This document shows positions 1 through 4,142 of a stretch of DNA of 6,406 nucleotides, piece by piece. Origin of the DNA: Nitrosopumilales archaeon (GTDB lineage Archaea; Thermoproteota; Nitrososphaeria; Nitrososphaerales; Nitrosopumilaceae); contig JAEHKQ010000149.1 of assembly GCA_016838795.1 (NCBI GenBank), positions 1 to 6,406 of the forward strand, written 5' to 3'. Positions within the stretch are counted from its first letter, which is position 1; the number at the start of each line of letters is the position of its first letter. Both the position numbers and the translations under genes were made by a program. The notes under the pieces were generated by a model. The model was not told the origin of the DNA and did not search any database. It saw only the letters and a list, made by a program, of their open reading frames with translations.

Positions 1-102
1 GAGGTTGTGCCAGAGTTTGGTTTACTTTCAGTTTTTGTGCTAAGTTCTGGGGTAGGAATGGCAATTTACCTTTTGAGGAACAAGAATTTCGTTTACATTT
101 GA
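1..102 (+). CDS. C-terminal end of a PEFG-CTERM surface/secreted protein (5' truncated)
   Basis: Frame 1 is open from the window edge to TGA at 100-102 and encodes 33 residues. It begins EVVPEFGLLSVFVL, has a hydrophobic stretch of about 17 residues, and ends LLRNKNFVYI. This is the layout of the PEFG-CTERM tail known in Nitrosopumilus-type archaea: a P-E-F-G motif, one transmembrane helix and a short basic end. The tail is thought to mark exported proteins for sorting or anchoring at the cell surface (family knowledge, by analogy with PEP-CTERM). The body of the protein lies outside the window, so its function cannot be told. The stop codon lies inside a copy of the 17-bp motif described at 95-111. 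Confidence 0.75.
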   Translation, partial: EVVPEFGLLSVFVLSSGVGMAIYLLRNKNFVYI

Positions 103-111
103 TACGAACTG
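95..111 (+). repeat. 17-bp dispersed motif, copy 1
   Basis: The sequence acatttgatacgaactg occurs here and identically at 299-315, with a one-mismatch copy on the minus strand at 2791-2807. This copy covers the stop codon of the PEFG-CTERM gene. It is followed by a T-rich stretch (about 129-136) that could end transcription. The role is unknown; a 3'-end/processing signal or a promoter-associated operator are both possible. Confidence 0.6.
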
Positions 112-298
112 AATAAAATTATTGGTGATCTTTTTTCTCTGTTTTACATTTAAGACGTAGTCCATAGTAAGCATCCTAATGGGAAAAAAGTCCTTTTGGT
201 GCAAGTTTAACTTTCATGATATGTGTTCAAAAGGTTGTCAGTGTTCTTGTCACGATCGGCAAAAATTATCTGGTTGGTAGTAAGGGAAAATTTTATTA
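112..298. other. Gene-poor interval between two motif copies
   Basis: No convincing gene is visible on either strand. The only ORFs are very short: a 27-aa ORF at 216-299 and, in another frame, a 19-aa Cys-rich ORF at 221-280 (MCSKGCQCSCHDRQKLSGW). Neither has a well-placed TATA box or ribosome binding site. A T-rich run at 129-145 may terminate the PEFG-CTERM transcript. A small RNA cannot be excluded. Confidence 0.3.
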
Positions 299-315
299 AC
301 ATTTGATACGAACTG
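299..315 (+). repeat. 17-bp dispersed motif, copy 2
   Basis: Identical over 17 bp to copy 1 (95-111). The match to copy 3 extends to 21 bp with a single G/A difference (296-316 against the reverse complement of 2790-2810). It lies just upstream of a TATA-like box at 327-339 and a possible leaderless small gene at 358, so here it sits where an activator or repressor site could lie. Confidence 0.6.
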
Positions 316-326
316 TTGATGAGATT

Positions 327-339
327 CTTTTTATATTTT
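327..339 (+). promoter_or_regulatory. TATA-like box for the 33-aa ORF
   Basis: A ctttttatatttt stretch is centred near 333, about 25 bp before the ATG at 358. That is the spacing expected for an archaeal leaderless transcript. Confidence 0.4.
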
Positions 340-357
340 GAAAGCTATTGGTATTAC

Positions 358-459
358 ATGTGTACTGAGATCGAATATGCAATGATTCTAGAAATGTTAC
401 AAAAGAAGCAAAAAGAACAAAAAAAGCTTGAAAGACCAATTGAAGTTCTTGTAAAATAA
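358..459 (+). CDS. Possible 33-aa charged helical protein
   Basis: The ORF begins MCTEIEYAMILEMLQKKQKE and ends with a Lys/Glu-rich stretch and IEVLVK before TAA. It is strongly helix-forming and charged, consistent with a short coiled coil. An in-frame ATG at 319 would add 13 aromatic-rich residues, but the TATA-like box at 327-339 would then lie inside the gene, so the ATG at 358 is preferred as a leaderless start. No family is recognised. The opposite strand is open too but starts with TTG and is rich in Phe, as expected for the complement of Lys/Glu codons. Evidence for expression is limited to the promoter spacing. Confidence 0.35.
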   Translation: MCTEIEYAMILEMLQKKQKEQKKLERPIEVLVK

Positions 460-522
460 ATACTGCAAAATTCTTAATTTTGACTTTATGGGAATACGAG
501 TTTGTATCCTTGACAATCAAGA

Positions 523-750
523 TTAACCAAGTCGAGTCAACTCTACAATAATTAGTATTGCTAGCGCAACTCCCGCTCCTGTGAATGTATAAAGGATATC
601 CATTACATCAAATTTTCCTTTAAAATAATCGGAAATTTCTTTTCCAATTCCATAGATGAAACCTAGTGAGATTAAAGGAAGATACGCTAGTCCAAGAAGT
701 GATAGTAATAAACCTGCAATAAAATGTTGTTGTTTGTCTTTAGCAATCAT
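523..750 (-). CDS. Small two-helix integral membrane protein with DKQQHF and GKE-D motifs
   Basis: From ATG at 750 it encodes 75 residues starting MIAKDKQQHF. Two hydrophobic segments are visible, roughly residues 10-32 and 52-70. Between them lies GKEISDYFKGKFDVMD, and later TFTGAG. The order DKxxHF, helix, KExxD, D-x-x-D, small-residue helix recalls YfiM-like/DUF2279-type small membrane proteins, whose role is not established. That assignment is by pattern only. A GTG at 759 would add MGR and has a GAGGG box 3 nt upstream, so the start is uncertain. It lies 22-31 nt after the stop of the 121-aa gene on the same strand and is probably cotranscribed with it. Confidence 0.7.
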   Translation of the reverse strand: MIAKDKQQHFIAGLLLSLLGLAYLPLISLGFIYGIGKEISDYFKGKFDVMDILYTFTGAGVALAILIIVELTRLG

Positions 751-781
751 TCTTCCCACGTTCCCTCTACTTTGAATTTAC

Positions 782-1147
782 TTAATTTTGGTTCTTTAAC
801 ACTTGCTGGATTTTTTCAATCAAATTTTTTTCTTCTAGTGCTTTGATAACTAAAGTTCTTATGTTTTTTACTCTCACTGGATCTTCGTCATACATTTTGT
901 ATGCCTCAATCACATTGTAAAAATCATAATTTTCAAGATAGAACTTTGCAGATTTTGATAATTTTACATAATCATCAGAAAAATAATTTAATTCCTCAAT
1001 TTTCTTACACAATACCTTAAGTACTCCCTCAACCCTTCCAACCTGTTTTTTTATAATATCTAGGTCACCAGGTTTGTCCTTTAGTTCATTTAACACTGTA
1101 TGAACATCAAGGGCTTGAGTCAAAAGACCTTTGATATAGCTATTCAT
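782..1147 (-). CDS. Helical protein of unknown function, 121 aa
   Basis: The protein begins MNSYIKGLLTQALDVHTVLN and is predicted to be almost all helix, rich in Lys, Glu, Leu and Ile, with one Cys (VLCKKIEELN) and no signal peptide or membrane segment. The open frame reaches GTG at 1159, but that GTG forms part of GTGAT (1159-1155), which matches the anti-Shine-Dalgarno end of archaeal 16S rRNA and stands 7 nt before the ATG at 1147. The ATG is therefore the better start. It is the first gene of a likely two-gene operon with the membrane protein downstream. No family is recognised; probably lineage-specific. Confidence 0.7.
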   Translation of the reverse strand: MNSYIKGLLTQALDVHTVLNELKDKPGDLDIIKKQVGRVEGVLKVLCKKIEELNYFSDDYVKLSKSAKFYLENYDFYNVIEAYKMYDEDPVRVKNIRTLVIKALEEKNLIEKIQQVLKNQN

Positions 1148-1172
1148 CACATCAATCACTCATTCCTACAAC

Positions 1173-1179
1173 TTTTAAT
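1173..1179. promoter_or_regulatory. TATA-like element between divergent genes
   Basis: The element ttttaat is the only AT box in the 54-bp gap between the start at 1147 (-) and the ATG at 1202 (+). Its centre is 26 bp from the plus-strand ATG and 26-29 bp from the minus-strand GTG/ATG. It fits a leaderless promoter for the plus gene and may serve both directions. A gatata at about 1213-1218 is an alternative for the minus gene. Confidence 0.4.
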
Positions 1180-1201
1180 CCCATAAGACATTAGTTTGCT
1201 A

Positions 1202-1453
1202 ATGGTTGAGATCCTATATCAAGATCTAAGTAACCACGACTTTAGAAATTACTACATTGCTATACCAAAAAACTGGAAGTATGGTAAGGACAACCAGGTT
1301 ACGGTTATAGTTTCTGATATTTGCGTGGTTATTCCACAAACAATTTCGGGGGCTACGGGTGAATTAAAAGTTCTTAGACTACTCGAGGCAATGATGGAAG
1401 GCGGTGTAATTAATGCTGGAGACATTCAAAAAGCTATAGAACACATTCTGTAG
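1202..1453 (+). CDS. Hypothetical protein, 83 aa
   Basis: From ATG 1202 the protein starts MVEILYQDLSNHDFRNYYIA. The first half is beta-like (YYIAIP, VTVIVSDICVVIP). After a SGATGE linker the second half is helical (LKVLRLLEAMMEGG, then INAGDIQKAIEHIL). A TTG at 1196 would add two residues, but the TATA-like box at 1173-1179 puts the transcript start at about 1201-1202, favouring the ATG and a leaderless mRNA. It is divergent from the 121-aa gene and convergent with the Lrp unit. No recognised family. Confidence 0.7.
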   Translation: MVEILYQDLSNHDFRNYYIAIPKNWKYGKDNQVTVIVSDICVVIPQTISGATGELKVLRLLEAMMEGGVINAGDIQKAIEHIL

Positions 1454-1499
1454 AACGTCACGACCCCATCGTAGATCATAGATCTGTCACTCTTTTCTT

Positions 1500-1604
1500 C
1501 TAAAGCATCTTTAATATTTGCATGTGACTTTTGCTTTTCTTTGTAGCTTTTTTTGCTCGTTTGTTAAGCTCTTCTTTTTTCTCTTTAGAAATTTCTAGAG
1601 TCAT
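1500..1604 (-). CDS. 34-aa Lys-rich ORF coupled to the Lrp gene (possibly a frameshifted remnant)
   Basis: The ATG at 1604 overlaps the Lrp stop codon as ATGA, and a GGTGGG box lies 4 nt upstream inside the Lrp gene, so translation could be coupled. The product is MTLEISKEKKEELNKRAKKA plus 14 more residues, ending LKML before TAG. Near 1520-1535 another frame takes over with coding-like sequence (HANIKDALEEKSDRSMIYDG, then VVT), so the current stop may come from a frameshift in a longer gene of about 50 residues. Highly basic and helical; no known family. Confidence 0.5.
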   Translation of the reverse strand: MTLEISKEKKEELNKRAKKATKKSKSHMQILKML

Positions 1605-2152
1605 TGTCCCACCTTTATCATTGGTTTTTCTTCCGATTTTCTTTGCATAGATTGAATGAAATTATTGAAATCATTTTCTTGGAATAGCTGCCAACCAAAC
1701 TTGTAAACATCTAGGTCATAAGAACGATAATCCTCTATTATATCACCAAACCAGGTTCGGTATAGATCAGCTTCTTTGTTAGCTTGTTCCGTATTGTTGA
1801 AGAACTTTAGTTCTATCCAGTCGAATCCTCCGTCGGAACGTGCAGAGAAATCACAGAATGGTGCATCCTTTAGATATTGTTTCATGTCTTCTAGCCGTTC
1901 TACAAAGTTTTTTGGCGATGACAATTTTACGATGACCAGTCTTGATACGCCCATCTCGACCTTTTTCATGTCTACCATTGCCGTATAACCAGTGATGATT
2001 CGTTGTCGTTCTAGTCTTGCGATTCGTTTACCTAAACCTCGTTCTGAGATGCGGGTTCCTTCCTCTGCTAGCTTTCGTGTGATTACTCTATTTGACTGGC
2101 GTCCATCCGCAATGAGCATGTTTAGGATTTTTCTGTCGAGCTCATCTATCAT
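1601..2152 (-). CDS. Lrp/AsnC-family transcriptional regulator
   Basis: From ATG 2152 it encodes 183 residues, starting MIDELDRKILNMLIADGRQS. Residues 1-60 form the AsnC-type winged helix-turn-helix: helix with ELDRKIL, then SNRVITRKLAEEG, then the recognition region RISERGLGKRIARLERQRII and GYTAMVD. The remainder alternates strands and helices (VSRLVIVKLSS, FCDFSARSDGGFDWIELKFF, TWFGDIIEDYRSYDLDVYKF), compatible with a diverged ligand-sensing RAM-like domain. Such proteins bind DNA as dimers or octamers and respond to amino acids; this target is not known. The frame is open to 2284, but the extra N-terminal residues look non-coding. ATG 2167 (adding MGLLT) is an alternative. A palindrome at 2184-2197 is a candidate self-regulatory site. 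Confidence 0.85.
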   Translation of the reverse strand: MIDELDRKILNMLIADGRQSNRVITRKLAEEGTRISERGLGKRIARLERQRIITGYTAMVDMKKVEMGVSRLVIVKLSSPKNFVERLEDMKQYLKDAPFCDFSARSDGGFDWIELKFFNNTEQANKEADLYRTWFGDIIEDYRSYDLDVYKFGWQLFQENDFNNFIQSMQRKSEEKPMIKVGQ

Positions 2153-2183
2153 GGTGAGTAATCCCATATGAGACAAAACGCTT

Positions 2184-2197
2184 GAATGTTCACATTC
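2184..2197. promoter_or_regulatory. 14-bp palindrome upstream of the Lrp gene
   Basis: GAATGT-TC-ACATTC has perfect 6-bp arms around a 2-bp centre. It lies 32 bp upstream of the Lrp start at 2152, in the gap facing the membrane protein gene at 2293. Lrp-family proteins commonly control their own gene through such dyads, so this may be an operator. The role is inferred only from position. Confidence 0.4.
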
Positions 2198-2261
2198 TGA
2201 ACTATTCTGGTGAAAAAGTTTAGGTTTTGAACTAGAATGACACGAAAAGTTTGGTCCCTTT

Positions 2262-2267
2262 GATATA
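2262..2267 (+). promoter_or_regulatory. TATA-like box for the 73-aa membrane protein
   Basis: The gatata element is centred 28 bp before ATG 2293, fitting a leaderless transcript beginning at the start codon. No ribosome binding site is seen before that ATG. Confidence 0.5.
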
Positions 2268-2292
2268 GATCGAAGGGTTCCCACACTTCACA

Positions 2293-2514
2293 ATGACACA
2301 AGAATTAAGGAATAACAAAAGTGTTTTGAGTATCTCACGATACAAGACACCAATTATCCTGGCAGCACTACCAGTAGCACTAGCGTTGTACTCTAACAAC
2401 GCGAACCCAATGGGAATAATACCCACTCTGAGTAGCGGGTTGTTTCCAATCGCCTTCACCCTACTAACGTGGGGTCTCGCCGTCCAGCAGTTAGTGCACA
2501 TTAGAAGAAAGTAA
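2293..2514 (+). CDS. Small membrane protein with two hydrophobic segments, 73 aa
   Basis: The N-terminus MTQELRNNKSVLSISRYKTP is polar. It is followed by IILAALPVALALY (about residues 21-33), a short loop SNNANPMG, and a second hydrophobic segment of about 20 residues (49-68), ending VHIRRK. Two helices with a basic tail suggest a small inner-membrane protein. The start is supported by the TATA-like box 28 bp upstream, and a T-rich terminator follows the stop. The opposite strand is also open here (2232-2501) but lacks promoter support. It is divergent from the Lrp gene, so it could be a target of that regulator. No family recognised. Confidence 0.65.
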   Translation: MTQELRNNKSVLSISRYKTPIILAALPVALALYSNNANPMGIIPTLSSGLFPIAFTLLTWGLAVQQLVHIRRK

Positions 2515-2547
2515 GAAATCGACCTCCTGCAATAGAACGACGCTTAC

Positions 2548-2566
2548 TTTTTTCTTTATTTTTTTT
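2548..2566 (+). terminator. T-rich archaeal-type terminator
   Basis: A run of T broken only by single C and A bases begins 34 bp after the stop of the 73-aa gene. Archaeal RNA polymerase terminates at such T tracts without a hairpin. Confidence 0.55.
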
Positions 2567-2610
2567 ATAGCTAAAGATCTGATTTACTAGAAATGAAAAA
2601 AGAGGAAGAA

Positions 2611-2697
2611 TTACTCCCCGAATTTAGCGAGTTCGTTCTTTAGTTGCTTGATTTGATACTCTATGACTCGTCTGTGGATACTGTTTATCAGATTCAT
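2611..2697 (-). CDS. Doubtful 28-aa helical ORF
   Basis: ATG 2697 opens MNLINSIHRRVIEYQIKQLK, ending NELAKFGE before TAA. It is amphipathic and helical like a small coiled coil. The frame remains open upstream to 2763 with coding-like residues (VKDQLFFSGPLFSSPQENAK) but no ATG, GTG or TTG there, so it could be the end of a broken gene. No TATA box at the expected distance. The remaining sequence from 2515 to 2831 holds only the terminator and motif copy 3. Confidence 0.3.
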   Translation of the reverse strand: MNLINSIHRRVIEYQIKQLKNELAKFGE

Positions 2698-2790
2698 CTT
2701 TGCATTTTCTTGGGGTGATGAGAAAAGGGGGCCAGAGAAGAAAAGTTGATCCTTTACTAAGCTCTAACCACAGTTTGCATAATCAGTTGA

Positions 2791-2807
2791 CAGTTCGTAT
2801 TAAATGT
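2791..2807 (-). repeat. 17-bp dispersed motif, copy 3
   Basis: On the minus strand this reads acatttaatacgaactg, 16 of 17 identical to copies 1 and 2; flanking bases match copy 2 as well. It starts 25 nt downstream of the stop of the 46-aa Cys/His gene, after an AT-rich stretch, in the same direction as that gene. Confidence 0.6.
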
Positions 2808-2831
2808 TAATTAAAAATGAAAATATGGGTT

Positions 2832-2972
2832 TTAGTGGCTATGGCCGCAACCACAAGAATCATGACTTGATTCGGTTTGCTGTGATTTTTTACCTGCACA
2901 CTTTGAACACTTGTCTACACCTGTAGGAGAAAAGAATCCAATTCCACATGATACGCATTTCATACTTGGCAT
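2832..2972 (-). CDS. 46-aa zinc-ribbon-like protein with CGCGHSH tail
   Basis: The protein starts MPSMKCVSCGIGFFSPTGVD. Two CxxC pairs at residues 6-9 (CVSC) and 22-25 (CSKC) are the knuckles of a small zinc ribbon. After a polar Ser/Gln/His linker it ends in C-G-C-G-H-S-H, a second metal-binding cluster recalling SlyD-like or metallochaperone tails. A role in binding zinc, nickel or copper is likely; partner unknown. The TATA-like ataaatattg (2991-3000) is about 25 bp before the ATG, supporting a leaderless start. It stands alone: the upstream neighbour at 3091 points away, and motif copy 3 follows the stop. Too short for default gene finding but convincingly coding from its cysteine spacing. 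Confidence 0.75.
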   Translation of the reverse strand: MPSMKCVSCGIGFFSPTGVDKCSKCAGKKSQQTESSHDSCGCGHSH

Positions 2973-2990
2973 GCAAAAACTAACTGACGC

Positions 2991-3000
2991 CAATATTTAT
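2991..3000 (-). promoter_or_regulatory. TATA-like box for the 46-aa zinc protein
   Basis: On the minus strand this reads ataaatattg, centred about 24 bp upstream of the ATG at 2972, consistent with leaderless transcription. Confidence 0.5.
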
Positions 3001-3090
3001 TGATACTCATGAGTCAGTTTTATTCTTCTAATCTAAGAATTTTCAGATCGCTTTACACTATAACCACGTCTTTTATCATTTGAAATTGTA

Positions 3091-3279
3091 ATGAATCACT
3101 TGGTCTTGTGTGCGATGCAAAATTGTGATTACGAAGGCCATTTGGTTATAATAGAATACTTTTTTGTTTATGGAAAGCGTAAGAGACCTGTTTGTAGAGC
3201 TATTTGGCGAGTGTGTGAATATCATGCTCAGACGTTGGCAAGAGGCGATATCGTTTCAAGAATCCAGGTTTTACATTAA
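3091..3279 (+). CDS. 62-aa Cys/His protein, possible small zinc-binding protein
   Basis: The product begins MNHLVLCAMQNCDYEGHLVI and continues through an aromatic and basic middle (EYFFVYGKRKRPVC) to RVCEYHAQTLARGD. Cys7, Cys12, Cys35, Cys42 and His45 could ligate a zinc ion, giving a C-x4-C ... C-x6-C-x2-H layout. AT-rich boxes at about 3058-3063 and 3070-3075 bracket the expected TATA distance from the ATG. A second plus-strand ORF (ATG 3170 to 3349) overlaps in another frame and is judged the weaker choice because it has no start signals. No named family; convergent with the HNH remnant. Confidence 0.55.
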   Translation: MNHLVLCAMQNCDYEGHLVIIEYFFVYGKRKRPVCRAIWRVCEYHAQTLARGDIVSRIQVLH

Positions 3280-3345
3280 GAATTTTCAGGATATGATGCT
3301 AGGTGGAGCTTTATATCATCTTACAAAAAATGATGACAAACATAG

Positions 3346-3584
3346 TTAAGCTTCTTGTGGCTCTGATTAGCTTTTAGATAATTTACTTGGGCCTATGCTT
3401 CCAGCAGAACCCACAAGGTAATGGGTTATTCCTTTTTTACAATTGAAAAGTGGCAATTTGAAACATCATTATTTGAGCTATTTCCATCAATATGGTCAAA
3501 ATCAGGAAACTCAAGCCTAATTTTGCAGAATTTACACCTACATTTCTGTGAAAATAAGACCAAATCTTGAACAAGCTTGGGAAA
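3346..3584 (-). pseudogene. Decayed HNH-endonuclease-like reading frame
   Basis: On the minus strand the frame open from 3584 to the TAA at 3426-3428 encodes C-R-C-K-F-C followed by RLEFPDFDHIDGNSSNNDVS and NCH. CxxC, then D-H-I-D-G-N and N-N, then NCH is the signature of HNH/HNHc nucleases: zinc knuckle plus catalytic DH. The frame ends early (FSIVKKE, stop). Shifting frame at the CACTTTTCAATTG stretch (about 3440-3455) continues as NCKKGITHYLVGSAGSIGPS and KLSKS, an in-frame TAA, then SEPQEA and TAA at 3346-3348. No ATG start is visible upstream; only a TTG at 3561-3563. The second zinc CxxC appears lost. Best read as a mobile-type nuclease gene degraded by frameshift and stop. A live short protein is less likely. 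Confidence 0.5.
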
Positions 3585-3672
3585 CTATTTTCTAGGTTTT
3601 TTCTGTCTTTTTTTCTGAAGCTAGAATCAAGCTTAAAAGAAACATTGCTATTTTCAATATTTTTTTTAAAAA

Positions 3673-3727
3673 ATTACATAATCATTACATAGTCATTACA
3701 TACACATTACATACTCATTACTGGCTC
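3673..3727. repeat. Five-copy 11-bp tandem array (ATTACATAnnC)
   Basis: Five units of exactly 11 bp start at 3673, 3684, 3695, 3706 and 3717: attacataatc, attacatagtc, attacatacac, attacatactc and the degenerate attactggctc. The first four share ATTACATA. A partial sixth (atttacaac) follows. At 11 bp per unit, each repeat presents the same DNA face, as expected for cooperative protein binding. The array lies about 180-230 bp upstream of the basic-protein gene at 3904. Confidence 0.8.
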
Positions 3728-3737
3728 ATTTACAACA

Positions 3738-3761
3738 AACATTTGATAGTTTTTCGTACTG
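3738..3761 (+). repeat. Interrupted variant of the 17-bp motif
   Basis: aacatttgata is followed by gttttt and then cgtactg. Without the 6-bp insertion it matches copies 1 and 2 apart from one base (cgtactg against cgaactg). It may be chance in AT-rich DNA. Confidence 0.3.
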
Positions 3762-3771
3762 TTTACGTTGT

Positions 3772-3856
3772 AAAATGCGTTTTATAATGTTAAAAACACG
3801 TTAAAGAAAATTTTTTTTACATTTTTTTTGTAAAATGTGGCATTATAACGCATTTT
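3772..3856. repeat. Long inverted repeat upstream of the basic-protein gene
   Basis: Left arm aaaatgcgttttataatg (3772-3789) pairs with right arm cattataacgcatttt (3841-3856): 16 matching positions with a two-base bulge. The 51-bp centre contains three poly-T runs. A direct repeat ttgtaaaatg (3768-3777 and 3828-3837) overlaps the left arm and immediately precedes the right arm. The element ends 48 bp before the gene start, so it is probably operator DNA rather than a terminator. Confidence 0.6.
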
Positions 3857-3872
3857 TGTTAAAACTAACTAC

Positions 3873-3880
3873 TTTTTATA
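3873..3880 (+). promoter_or_regulatory. TATA box for the basic-protein gene
   Basis: tttttata is centred about 27 bp before ATG 3904, fitting a leaderless transcript. A second AT box, ttataaaa (about 3885-3892), is too close to that ATG to serve it. Confidence 0.5.
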
Positions 3881-3903
3881 CTGGTTATAAAACAATTTTT
3901 GTA

Positions 3904-4095
3904 ATGGTATCAGCCAAACGTCGTGCAGCCGCACAAAAAGCAGCACGCACACGAAAAAGAAATGCAGCAAATAAAGCTGCAGCAAGAAAAAAATCTTCAG
4001 CAAGACGTAGACGTAGCACAGCTGCAAAACGACCAGCACGAAGAACAGCTGGTAAACGAAGAACAGCAAGAAGATCTCCAAGAAGAAGACGATAA
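3904..4095 (+). CDS. Arg/Lys/Ala-rich histone-H1-like basic protein, 63 aa
   Basis: The protein begins MVSAKRRAAAQKAARTRKRN and ends in RSPRRRR. By hand count it has 21 Arg, 8 Lys and 17 Ala among 63 residues and no acidic residue, aromatic residue or Cys. Such low-complexity tails are found in histone H1, chlamydial Hc1/Hc2 and bacterial AlgP-type proteins, and bind DNA or RNA without specificity. It is likely a nucleoid-compacting or nucleic-acid-coating protein. The frame is open from 3835, but the preceding 23 residues overlap the inverted repeat and TATA box, so ATG 3904 is the start. The other reading frames across this stretch are products of the repetitive codons. The elaborate upstream DNA (array plus inverted repeat) suggests tight or strong control. 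Monocistronic, ended by a T-rich tract. Confidence 0.75.
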   Translation: MVSAKRRAAAQKAARTRKRNAANKAAARKKSSARRRRSTAAKRPARRTAGKRRTARRSPRRRR

Positions 4096-4118
4096 TCTCT
4101 TCTTTTCCTTTTTTTATC
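4096..4118 (+). terminator. T-rich terminator after the basic-protein gene
   Basis: Directly after TAA comes a pyrimidine tract ending in seven T residues, in the gap before the convergent gene ending at 4143. Typical hairpin-free archaeal terminator. Confidence 0.55.
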
Positions 4119-4142
4119 TAAAACAATTATAGAATACTTATT

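Noticed and set aside
296..520. 74-aa minus-strand ORF opposite the 33-aa candidate
   Set aside because: It starts with TTG, is rich in Phe as the complement of Lys/Glu codons, has no promoter or ribosome binding site, and no recognisable domain.
1776..1988. 70-aa plus-strand ORF inside the Lrp gene
   Set aside because: Antisense shadow of a well-supported regulator; Ser/Phe-rich composition and no start signals.
2153..2284. N-terminal extension of the Lrp ORF back to 2284
   Set aside because: The added residues are Ser/His/Cys-rich and unlike the family, while AsnC-type regulators begin close to the ELDRKIL helix. The extension would also cover the palindrome and the divergent promoter.
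2232..2501. 89-aa minus-strand ORF opposite the 73-aa membrane protein
   Set aside because: The plus-strand gene has a TATA box at the exact leaderless distance and a terminator; this ORF has neither and would run into the Lrp promoter.
2718..2810. 30-aa plus-strand ORF preceded by GGGGTG
   Set aside because: The ribosome-binding-like sequence abuts the ATG with almost no spacing and the product runs through motif copy 3; no other support.
3164..3349. 61-aa plus-strand ORF overlapping the 62-aa Cys/His protein
   Set aside because: It starts with TTG (ATG at 3170) without TATA box or ribosome binding site and overlaps the better-supported frame. It remains the alternative if the Cys/His ORF proves false.
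3354..3417. CTTGTGG / CCACAAG inverted pair as a hairpin or tRNA-like element
   Set aside because: Only 7-bp arms separated by about 50 bp, no T-loop or anticodon features, and the stretch is explained by the decayed HNH frame.
3673..3727. CRISPR array
   Set aside because: Units are 11 bp with no spacers; far too short for CRISPR repeats, and no cas gene is present.
3869..4132. Other-frame ORFs over the basic protein (minus 3869-4081, plus 3923-4132)
   Set aside because: They arise from repetitive Lys/Arg/Ala codons read in other frames (Gln/Glu-rich or Leu/Phe-rich); the frame at 3904 has the TATA box and the T-rich terminator.
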